DNA from: Flavobacterium lacisediminis
Lineage (GTDB): Bacteria; Bacteroidota; Bacteroidia; Flavobacteriales; Flavobacteriaceae
Assembly (NCBI RefSeq): GCF_025909975.1
Contig: NZ_JAPCIO010000006.1
Location: forward strand, 1-64,000
DNA length: 64,000 nt
Reading direction: 5' to 3'
Shown piece by piece: positions 43,716 through 50,933 of the stretch; the stretch's first letter is position 1, and each line of letters begins with the position of its first letter. The position numbers and the translations under genes are program-made. The notes beneath the pieces are model-generated. The model ran no database searches and had not been told where the DNA came from. It saw nothing but the letters and a program-made list of their open reading frames with translations.

Positions 43716-45815
43716 CTATTCTTTCACAAACTTCGCATTAGCACTACCCTTTTCGGTATTTATTTTTACGAAATATGTTCCTGAAGCTAAGTTAGTAACA
43801 TTAACTGCATTTACAGCATTGGTTACCGCCATAACAATTTGTCCTAATTGATTGTAAATTTCAATGGAATTAACCGCTAAATCTTGTTTCGTTTGAATAT
43901 TCAAAACGTCTTTTGATGGGTTTGGATATAAAGTAAAATAAGTTCCAAAATCAAAATCTTGAGTACTTAAAGCAGCAACAGTTGTTGTATACGTATTAGT
44001 TGTAATTGGAAAATTATAATCAAAATAAATGTTGGCGTTATTGGTAAAAGTATCTCCCAAAACCAAACTTGGTTTCGTTTTAATTTTAAACACTACATAA
44101 CCATCATTGGTAGCATCATTAAAATCTAAATTGATGTTTTCAAAAATAAATTCCACTTTGTTTCCATTAATTCTTGTGTAAAAATCATGACTACTTTTTA
44201 ATGGAACCAAAGTTTCAATATCAAACTTAGCTAAATCAATCATGTCTTTTACCACGATATTTTCTGCAGGGAAGGTTCCTGTGTTTTCAAAACGAATGAC
44301 ATAATGTACGTAGTTACCAACTTCACTAGGTGTAATTGTTGTTCCTTCTAAACACGTTTTATCGTTTGGATCGTATGAACCAACTACGATTTGGTCTAAC
44401 GTAAATGTGTTATCAGTTGGCGTTTCATCAGTATTTGCAGTGGTAATTGTTGCCGTATAATTCAAAATATCTCCATTATTAACTGCTGGTGTTTCCATTG
44501 GGGAATTTACATTGAAAACAATTCCAATCTCTCTGGTTTCGAAAGGTTGTAAATTACTATAATTCCAAGTAAAACTATTCGTAACAGAACTATTATAAAC
44601 AGGATTAGACGAAACAAAATCTAATCTTGCATCATCAAAAGTTAAACTTACTGTACCATTTTCAACTTGATTTCCTTTGTTACGATAAACCAGTTTATAA
44701 TCAGCATCAAAACCTGGACGAGCTGTAGTAATTGGTAATAAAACAATTTCAATATCCGATTTTACACCATTAGCTGTTACACAAAAATCTTGAGTAAATG
44801 GACTCGCTTGTGTTGGAAAATCTACTGTAAAACTAGTTGGAGAAACGTTGAAATAAGAAGGGTTTTCAAGGTTTGGGGTAATTGTGTGATTACCTGCTTG
44901 AACTGGAATGTAATAGTTTCCTGAATTATCAGAAATCAATGAACCATTATTAGTTCCATCTGTAATTGAGAAATGTAAGTTGGAATAATTGATGTCTAGA
45001 CCATCACAACCATTGTTGTTTGAATCGAATTTTATATTTCCATTAACTGTAAAATATTCACCACCAGGAACAAAAGTACAATAATCATTAACTACAACCA
45101 ATTCACTACCTTCAATATTTGAAACTATATTTTCAACATAACTTAATTCCGACTCGTCAACGCAAATAAATCTTAATGTAGGATATCCAGAATAACCCTG
45201 TAGCATCCCATTTTGTATAGTCTGATTTCTACCATTCTTCATATTAAGACTAACTAATTGGTTATTATTACAAGTTAATGTATTTAAGTTGGTAAGCATT
45301 GATATGTCTAAGTTAGTAATACTGTTTTGATAGCAATTAAGTGAAAGTAAGCTGCTTAAGTTAGAAAGATCAAGTTCAGTTAGATTATTATACCATATGC
45401 TGAGAGTTTTTAATGTTGGTAAATCATAAAGTGTAACAATATCTATTCCAGAATAAATAACATTAATAACTTCTAAATATTGTAATCCATGAATATCCAA
45501 TTCATATAAATTCGCATCAGAACAACTAAAATAGGTTAAATTTGGAAATTCATTAATACCAACTAATGAATAAATTCCTGCACCATTATATTGATTTAAG
45601 TAAATATAACTTACTTGTTCTGCTTCTGAAACTTGGATAATTCCATCAGAATTTGAATCTATTTTAAAATATGATCCCGACAAGTTTTTTGCTATTGTAT
45701 TACTTGGACTTGCTGCTAATAATCTCGTTTTAAAATTAGCATCGGGTATATTAACAATCTGCGCATTACCCAAAACACCTATACTAAAAAAGAATAAAAA
45801 GTAAAGTTTTTTCAT
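43716..45815 (-). CDS. T9SS-exported leucine-rich-repeat surface protein
   Basis: 699 residues. ATG 45815 gives the signal peptide MKKLYFLFFFSIGVLGNAQ; the frame is open for 62 more codons upstream, but that part runs through an intergenic palindromic repeat and the promoter, so it is not coding. Domains: an N-terminal leucine-rich-repeat block (about 80-210, LTELDLSNLSSLLSL type), an SdrD-like beta-sandwich (about 255-330), a DUF11-like conserved-repeat region (about 350-590) containing YDPNDKTC, and a C-terminal type A T9SS sorting domain (last ~75 residues, with YPNPSKDVLNI and LASGTYFVKI). Secreted across the outer membrane and probably kept at the surface; adhesion is a guess. Confidence 0.93.
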   Translation of the reverse strand: MKKLYFLFFFSIGVLGNAQIVNIPDANFKTRLLAASPSNTIAKNLSGSYFKIDSNSDGIIQVSEAEQVSYIYLNQYNGAGIYSLVGINEFPNLTYFSCSDANLYELDIHGLQYLEVINVIYSGIDIVTLYDLPTLKTLSIWYNNLTELDLSNLSSLLSLNCYQNSITNLDISMLTNLNTLTCNNNQLVSLNMKNGRNQTIQNGMLQGYSGYPTLRFICVDESELSYVENIVSNIEGSELVVVNDYCTFVPGGEYFTVNGNIKFDSNNNGCDGLDINYSNLHFSITDGTNNGSLISDNSGNYYIPVQAGNHTITPNLENPSYFNVSPTSFTVDFPTQASPFTQDFCVTANGVKSDIEIVLLPITTARPGFDADYKLVYRNKGNQVENGTVSLTFDDARLDFVSSNPVYNSSVTNSFTWNYSNLQPFETREIGIVFNVNSPMETPAVNNGDILNYTATITTANTDETPTDNTFTLDQIVVGSYDPNDKTCLEGTTITPSEVGNYVHYVIRFENTGTFPAENIVVKDMIDLAKFDIETLVPLKSSHDFYTRINGNKVEFIFENINLDFNDATNDGYVVFKIKTKPSLVLGDTFTNNANIYFDYNFPITTNTYTTTVAALSTQDFDFGTYFTLYPNPSKDVLNIQTKQDLAVNSIEIYNQLGQIVMAVTNAVNAVNVTNLASGTYFVKINTEKGSANAKFVKE

Positions 45816-45834
45816 TTGTAAGAAATTAAAGAAG

Positions 45835-45864
45835 TAAAAATAAGATAAATGTTTAAATATCAAA
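45835..45864 (-). promoter_or_regulatory. Promoter TTTG-N18-TATTTTTA for the T9SS gene
   Basis: On the minus strand: exact -33 TTTG (45864-45861) and -7 box with one mismatch (45842-45835), 18-bp spacer, 20 nt before ATG 45815. Confidence 0.65.
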
Positions 45865-45891
45865 GTGTAATTTAAATTAAATCTTCGTTTA

Positions 45892-45975
45892 AAACCTGAC
45901 AGGTTTCGGAAACCTGTCAGGTTTGCTCTACTAAATAAACTTGGAGCGTTCTCTTTACAGAAACCTGTCCGATTT
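45892..45975. repeat. AAACCTG palindromic repeat cluster
   Basis: Two 15-bp palindromes, AAACCTGACAGGTTT (45892-45906) and AAACCTGTCAGGTTT (45910-45924), next to each other, and a degraded third copy AAACCTGTCCGATTT (45961-45975). Together they can fold into a long cruciform. Repeats of this kind occur between genes in flavobacterial chromosomes, as far as I recall. Confidence 0.8.
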
Positions 45976-46009
45976 TTCATTAAAATAAAATTAAAATTCA
46001 CTATTTTAG
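45975..46009 (+). promoter_or_regulatory. Promoter TTTC-N23-TATTTTAG, likely leaderless
   Basis: -33 TTTC (45975-45978) and -7 TATTTTAG (46002-46009), one mismatch each. The box ends 4 nt before ATG 46014, placing the transcript start at the start codon. Confidence 0.5.
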
Positions 46010-46013
46010 CGCC

Positions 46014-46772
46014 ATGATAAAAGTCGTTTTAATCGGTTCAGGAAATGTGGCACAACACTTAATTCAGGTGTTGTTGCAGGCTAAAAATGTGGATTTGGTG
46101 CAAGCGTTTGCTCGTAATCCAATTCATTTATCGCATTTATTACCAATAACCAAAATTACAGCTGATTATCAAGAAATTACGGAAGCCGATTTATACATTG
46201 TTTCAGTTTCAGATAATGCTATTGATGAAGTTTCAGCGCAGTTGCCTTTCGAAAATCGTTTGGTAGTGCATACTTCAGGTTCGTCGCAACTTTCGATTTT
46301 GAATGATAAGAATCGAAAAGGTGTTTTTTATCCGCTTCAAACCTTTACTAAAGGCAAAGAAATCGACTTCACTCCTATTCCTATTTGTTTAGAAGCTGAA
46401 AATGAAACCGATTACCAACTTTTAGAAAAATTAGGCAATTGCATTTCACAAAAAGTAGTCCGAATTAATTCCGAACAACGAAAAAGCTTACACGTAGCTG
46501 CTGTTTTTGTTTGTAATTTTGTGAATCATTTGTACCAAATTGGAAATGAAATTTGCGAGGAAAATAACGTGCCATTTGAAGTATTACATCCTTTAATTCA
46601 GGAAACGGCTCATAAAATAATGGAACTTTCACCGAAAGAAGCACAAACGGGTCCGGCTTTACGAAACGATACCAAAACCATTGAAAAACATTTAGATTTC
46701 TTAGAAAATCCTGAATATAAAAACCTATATCAATTACTTACACAATCGATACAACATGTCAAAAAGTTATAA
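46014..46772 (+). CDS. DUF2520 Rossmann-fold protein (ProC-like)
   Basis: 252 residues: N-terminal NAD(P)-binding Rossmann domain (VVLIGSGNVAQHLIQ, the GxGxxA-type loop) and a C-terminal helical DUF2520 domain (from about 130) like that of pyrroline-5-carboxylate and F420-type reductases. VHTSGSSQLSIL and GVFYPLQTF are typical of this group. The substrate of DUF2520 proteins is not known to me. First gene of a tightly packed operon; its 3' end overlaps the phosphatase gene by 17 bases. Confidence 0.88.
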   Translation: MIKVVLIGSGNVAQHLIQVLLQAKNVDLVQAFARNPIHLSHLLPITKITADYQEITEADLYIVSVSDNAIDEVSAQLPFENRLVVHTSGSSQLSILNDKNRKGVFYPLQTFTKGKEIDFTPIPICLEAENETDYQLLEKLGNCISQKVVRINSEQRKSLHVAAVFVCNFVNHLYQIGNEICEENNVPFEVLHPLIQETAHKIMELSPKEAQTGPALRNDTKTIEKHLDFLENPEYKNLYQLLTQSIQHVKKL

Positions 46773-47283
46773 AGAACTAATGAACGAAATCACCACTTTC
46801 ATCTTCGACGTAGATGGAGTGCTAACCGATGGAACTATTCATGTAACCCCAACAGGCGAAATGCTTCGTAATATGAACATTAGAGATGGTTATGCCATGA
46901 AAGCCGCTGTTGAAAATGGTTACACCGTTTGTATTATTTCAGGCGGAAGTAATGAAGGTGTTCGCGTTCGTTTAAGAAATTTAGGAATTACCGATATTCA
47001 TCTTGGTGTTTCTGATAAAGTAGAAACGTTCAAAGAATTCACCGATATTTACAATATCAAACCAGAAAACGTGTTATATATGGGTGACGATATTCCAGAT
47101 TATCATGTTATGAAATTAGTAGGATTACCAACGTGTCCACAAAATGCAGTTCCAGAAATAAAAGGATTATCTAAATATATTTCGCATGTAGAAGGAGGAA
47201 AAGGTGCTGTTCGTGATGTCATAGAACAAGTTATGAAAGTACAAGGCAAATGGATGGAACATTTTGATGCCCGTTACGATTAA
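46756..47283 (+). CDS. KdsC-like HAD phosphatase
   Basis: 175-residue haloacid-dehalogenase phosphatase without a cap domain, resembling KdsC, which removes phosphate from KDO-8-phosphate for lipopolysaccharide. Seen: catalytic FIFDVDGVLTDG (Asp18, Asp20), IISGGSNEGV (motif II), lysine in VSDKVETF and the last acidic pair YMGDDIPDYHVM. The KDO role is likely because the protein has the KdsC length and the conserved DGxxxxVRDVIE-like C terminus, but C0 HAD enzymes acting on other sugar phosphates look alike. Confidence 0.87.
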   Translation: MSKSYKELMNEITTFIFDVDGVLTDGTIHVTPTGEMLRNMNIRDGYAMKAAVENGYTVCIISGGSNEGVRVRLRNLGITDIHLGVSDKVETFKEFTDIYNIKPENVLYMGDDIPDYHVMKLVGLPTCPQNAVPEIKGLSKYISHVEGGKGAVRDVIEQVMKVQGKWMEHFDARYD

Positions 47284-47346
47284 TAATAGTAAGAGAAAAT
47301 TCAATTTCAAAAGACAAACTTTAAACTTGAAATAATAAACACTAAA

Positions 47347-48270
47347 ATGAAATACTTAAAACTAATTCGATTCCAAAATTTACTAATGCTAGCCTTCATG
47401 CAATTGGTTTTCCGTTATTTATTCTTAGGACAATCGTATGTTGATTTAGCCTTGACGGATTTTAATTACATATTATTGGTGATTGCAACAGTGTGCATTG
47501 CAGCTGGTGGTTATGTTATTAACAATATTATGGATCAAGATACCGACGAAATTGCAAAACCTCAAAACCGCGTAGTTGGTGTTTCTATTTCGGAAACGGT
47601 GGCGTATAATTGGTACATTGGATTAACTATTGTTGGTGTTGGAATTGGATTTTATTTATCGAATGTGATTTACAAACCTACATTTGCTTCAATGTTTATT
47701 TTAGTAGCTACATTGCTTTATATGTATGCTACAAGTTTTAAACAAATTCCAGTTCTTGGAAATGTAGTTGTGGCGTTGATGCTTTCAACCAGTATCATCA
47801 TCATTGGATTATTTGACATTTTGCCTGCAATTGATGTGGATAACCGATTTAGAATGAAAGAAGCTTTCGATATTTTAATGCATTATGCCATTTTTGCTTT
47901 TATCATCAATTTAATTCGTGAAATTGTAAAAGATTTAGAAGATATGGATGGCGATTATCAATCGGGAATTAATACGTTGCCTATTGCTATCGGAGTTCAA
48001 AAAACGAAGATAATTGTTGGAGTTTTAACTGTACTTTCTATTGGGATTTTAGCCTATTATGTGAATTCAAACTTATTTGAATTGGATTATGTGGTATATT
48101 ATGCAATGGTTCTAATCGTTGGACCACTTATTTATTTTGGAGTAAAACTAATGAATGCTGCAAATAAGAAAGAATTTCATCACTTGAGTTTAGTTTTGAA
48201 AATCATATTGTTTTTCGGAATTTTATCAGTTGCTGTTATCGTTTTCAATTTAAAATTAGCCAATGCTTAA
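47347..48270 (+). CDS. UbiA-family prenyltransferase (geranylgeranylglyceryl-phosphate type)
   Basis: 307-residue polytopic enzyme, 8-9 hydrophobic helices. Two Asp-rich substrate motifs: NNIMDQDTDEIAKP (Asn59, Asp63, Asp67) and EIVKDLEDMDGD in the second half, binding the Mg-prenyl-diphosphate. By this pattern and context it is usually annotated as geranylgeranylglycerol-phosphate geranylgeranyltransferase, an archaeal-type ether-lipid enzyme; Bacteroidota also carry the first enzyme (PcrB/GGGPS). A quinone or other prenylation role is possible. Follows the phosphatase after 63 bases and overlaps maf by 8. Confidence 0.88.
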   Translation: MKYLKLIRFQNLLMLAFMQLVFRYLFLGQSYVDLALTDFNYILLVIATVCIAAGGYVINNIMDQDTDEIAKPQNRVVGVSISETVAYNWYIGLTIVGVGIGFYLSNVIYKPTFASMFILVATLLYMYATSFKQIPVLGNVVVALMLSTSIIIIGLFDILPAIDVDNRFRMKEAFDILMHYAIFAFIINLIREIVKDLEDMDGDYQSGINTLPIAIGVQKTKIIVGVLTVLSIGILAYYVNSNLFELDYVVYYAMVLIVGPLIYFGVKLMNAANKKEFHHLSLVLKIILFFGILSVAVIVFNLKLANA

Positions 48271-48847
48271 AGAAAAACTAAATAAAATCAACATCATTCT
48301 AGCTTCGGGTTCGCCAAGAAGACAGCAGTTTTTTAAGGAAATGGATTTGCATTACACCATTCGCCTAAAAGAAATTGAAGAAATCTATCCAGAACATTTA
48401 CAAGCGGAAGAAATCACTAATTTCTTAGCCGAATTAAAAGCTAGCGCTTTTGAAAATGAATTGGAAGAAAACGATGTTTTAGTCACTAGTGATACTATCG
48501 TTTGGTTAAATGGAAAAGCATTAGGCAAACCAAAAGATTATGATGACGCATTTAAAATGTTACAACAATTGGCTAATCAAACGCATGAAGTAATCACTTC
48601 TGTATGTTTGAAATCGATTGTTAAAACTGATGTTTTTCATTGTGTTACCAAAGTTACTTTTGCCAATTTATCAGATGAAGCAATTAGATATTATCTAGAT
48701 AATTACCAACCTTTTGATAAAGCTGGAAGTTACGGAATTCAAGATTGGATTGGATTAATTGGAATTTCAAAAATCGAAGGTTCTTATACCAATGTTGTAG
48801 GTTTACCGACAGAAATGTTATTTCAAAAATTAATGAATTATGTTTGA
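48263..48847 (+). CDS. Maf-like nucleoside-triphosphate pyrophosphatase
   Basis: 194 residues. House-cleaning enzyme that hydrolyses dTTP, UTP or modified nucleotides. Hallmarks: N-terminal LASGSPRRQQFF, the conserved SDTIVWLNGKALGKPKD block and DKAGSYGIQDWIG. Substrate preference (YhdE-like or YceF-like) is not readable, though the SDTIV/KP pattern fits dTTP/UTP types. It overlaps both neighbours by 8 bases, so expression is coupled with the prenyltransferase and the MscS gene. Confidence 0.93.
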   Translation: MLKEKLNKINIILASGSPRRQQFFKEMDLHYTIRLKEIEEIYPEHLQAEEITNFLAELKASAFENELEENDVLVTSDTIVWLNGKALGKPKDYDDAFKMLQQLANQTHEVITSVCLKSIVKTDVFHCVTKVTFANLSDEAIRYYLDNYQPFDKAGSYGIQDWIGLIGISKIEGSYTNVVGLPTEMLFQKLMNYV

Positions 48848-49376
48848 ATTAATAAATAACCCTTATTTAGATCAAGAAATAGCAACAATTGTAGTGTTAT
48901 TACTTTATTTTATATTAAGAGTTAGCTCAAAAAAACTAGTTCGAAAATACGCCACACTAAACGAAGTCTTAGAACATCGTAGTAATCTAGTTATCAAGTA
49001 TATTTACTTATTATTAGGCATTTTAGCGTTTATTTCTATTGTAATTATTTGGGGTGTAAAAAAAGATCAAATATTTCTATTTATTTCGTCTGTTTTTGCC
49101 GTTGCAGGAGTTGCTTCGTTTGCGCAATGGTCAATTTTGAGTAATATTACTGCTGGAATTATTTTATTTTTCTCATATCCATTTAAAATTGGAGACCGAA
49201 TTAAAATTCATGACAAAGATTTTCCAATTGAAGGTGAAATTGACGACATCAAAGCTTTTTACATAATTTTAAAGTCTTCAGATGGTGAATTGATTACCTA
49301 TCCAAATAATTTACTCATGCAAAAAGGGGTTTCTGTATTAAAGGATACTCCTGAAGAAAAAGAATTTTTTGATTAA
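48840..49376 (+). CDS. Minimal MscS-type mechanosensitive channel protein
   Basis: 178 residues: three hydrophobic segments (about 13-30, 48-70, 77-110) where the last is the pore-lining helix with small residues (SSVFAVAGVASFAQWSILSNITAGIILF), followed by the MscS beta domain (FKIGDRIKIHDKDFPIEGEIDDIKAFYIIL and LITYPNNLLMQKGV). The alpha-beta C-terminal vestibule of full MscS is absent, so this is a short form. It should open on membrane tension. It overlaps maf by 8 bases and is 3 bases before the rhomboid gene. Confidence 0.9.
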   Translation: MFELINNPYLDQEIATIVVLLLYFILRVSSKKLVRKYATLNEVLEHRSNLVIKYIYLLLGILAFISIVIIWGVKKDQIFLFISSVFAVAGVASFAQWSILSNITAGIILFFSYPFKIGDRIKIHDKDFPIEGEIDDIKAFYIILKSSDGELITYPNNLLMQKGVSVLKDTPEEKEFFD

Positions 49377-49379
49377 TTT

Positions 49380-50861
49380 ATGAATAACAAACTACTCCCT
49401 CATTACATCATCGAATTTGAAATTAACGAAGCCGATAAATCACTTGTTAATCAATCTATCGAATTTGCCTTTAAACAACTTAGTTGGAATATTGTTTCTT
49501 CATCAGAACATAAAATTGAAGGGCATACTTCACTATCATTAAGCTCTTGGGGAGAATCGATTATAATTGATATTTCAGACACAAAAGTTATTATTGAAAG
49601 TAAATGTGTTGGGAATCAATTATTCGATTGGGGTAAAAATAAAAAAAATGTTGAGAGCTTACTTGAACAAATCAAACTTTACGAACAAAAAGAGTTTGTA
49701 GTTAATGAAATTCCTATTACTGAGTCTTCAAATAATGATTTTGGCGCAATCAGTAAAAAGAAAAGTAGCTTCAAGGATTTTTTACAAGTTTTTATTCCTA
49801 CTAAAGATTATTTCTTTACTCCTATTCTTATTTTCTTAAATGTTTTGGTCTTTGTTATAATGGCAATAGATGGAACAAATATCATTTCACCAGAAGCAGA
49901 AGATTTAATAAAATGGGGCGCTAACGAGCGATCGCTTACGCTAAATGGAGAACTTTGGCGTTTGTTTTCATGCATTTTTATCCATATTGGAATCATGCAC
50001 TTAATCATGAATTTATATGCATTGATTTTCATCGGTAGTATATTAGAACCTATCATAGGAAAATACAAATTCATAATTGGTTATCTAATTTCTGGATTTA
50101 TTGCAAGTACAGCCAGTTTATGGTGGAATACTTTCTCATTAAGCGCAGGTGCTTCTGGAGCTATTTTTGGTTTATTTGGAATATTTTTGGCATTATTAAC
50201 AACAAATTATCTAGATAAATCAACAAGAAAATCGATGTTAACCTACATTTTTATTTATGTTGGACTAAATCTAATGAGTGGATTAAAAGAAGGAATTGAT
50301 GGAGCCGCTCATATTGGAGGATTAGTATCTGGATTTGTTTTTGGCTATGCTTTTTATTACGGATTAATCAATAAAGAATCAAAAGAAATAAACCATTGGA
50401 TTCTGGGGATAATTTCGTTTTTAGGTATCGCTTGTTCATATTTAGTACTTCAAAAAATCCCAAATCCTATAGAACAATATAAAAACGAGTATGGTGAAGA
50501 AATGAACTATTTTGATCTTTATGAAATTAAGATGAAAGATTTTGAATTAAATGAAAATTTGGCACTAGAAATTCAAAACCAAAATGCTTCTTCAAAAGAG
50601 GAAATGATAAATTACATCGAAAATCATACTTTATATTACTGGACAGAGAATCTTAAGATTGTTAACGAAATTGAGAAATTCAGCATCCCAAAAGAGGCAC
50701 TTGAAAAAAATGCTACTGTCAAAAAATATGTCTTATTAAGAATAAAACAAACAAAACTTTTTAGAGAAAAAATAAAATCTGATTCAGATAAATTTGACAA
50801 AAGAATCATCGAAATCAACCAAGAAATTGAAAATTTAATAGAAACAATTGTCAACTTATAA
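49380..50861 (+). CDS. Rhomboid intramembrane serine protease with extra N- and C-terminal domains
   Basis: 493 residues. The six-helix rhomboid core (about 145-355) has catalytic Ser259 in GASGAIFGLFG and His311 in GAAHIGG, the HxxxN oxyanion motif (His207, Asn211) and the WR loop (Trp193, Arg194). In front is a ~135-residue soluble domain, beta-rich (SLSLSSWGESIIIDIS), and behind the core a ~130-residue acidic helical tail, so it is much longer than minimal rhomboids. The flanking domains may select substrates; I do not recognise them. Last gene of the operon, followed by a terminator. Confidence 0.92.
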   Translation: MNNKLLPHYIIEFEINEADKSLVNQSIEFAFKQLSWNIVSSSEHKIEGHTSLSLSSWGESIIIDISDTKVIIESKCVGNQLFDWGKNKKNVESLLEQIKLYEQKEFVVNEIPITESSNNDFGAISKKKSSFKDFLQVFIPTKDYFFTPILIFLNVLVFVIMAIDGTNIISPEAEDLIKWGANERSLTLNGELWRLFSCIFIHIGIMHLIMNLYALIFIGSILEPIIGKYKFIIGYLISGFIASTASLWWNTFSLSAGASGAIFGLFGIFLALLTTNYLDKSTRKSMLTYIFIYVGLNLMSGLKEGIDGAAHIGGLVSGFVFGYAFYYGLINKESKEINHWILGIISFLGIACSYLVLQKIPNPIEQYKNEYGEEMNYFDLYEIKMKDFELNENLALEIQNQNASSKEEMINYIENHTLYYWTENLKIVNEIEKFSIPKEALEKNATVKKYVLLRIKQTKLFREKIKSDSDKFDKRIIEINQEIENLIETIVNL

Positions 50862-50870
50862 AAAACTGTT

Positions 50871-50901
50871 AAAAAGGAAGCGATTAAAACTTCCTTTTTT
50901 T
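50871..50901 (+). terminator. Intrinsic terminator of the DUF2520-rhomboid operon
   Basis: 10-bp stem AAAAAGGAAG / CTTCCTTTTT with a 9-nt loop and T run. Confidence 0.85.
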
Positions 50902-50909
50902 TATTTCCT

Positions 50910-50917
50910 TATTTTTG
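50910..50917 (+). promoter_or_regulatory. -7 box TATTTTTG for the PIG-L operon
   Basis: Exact TAnnTTTG match, 16 nt before ATG 50934 and directly behind the terminator. The -33 region would lie inside the terminator stem and shows no TTTG. Confidence 0.6.
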
Positions 50918-50933
50918 AAACAAATCCAATGCA

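Noticed and set aside
45816..46001. 62-codon N-terminal extension of the T9SS protein
   Set aside because: Runs through palindromic repeats and the promoter; the signal peptide begins at 45815.
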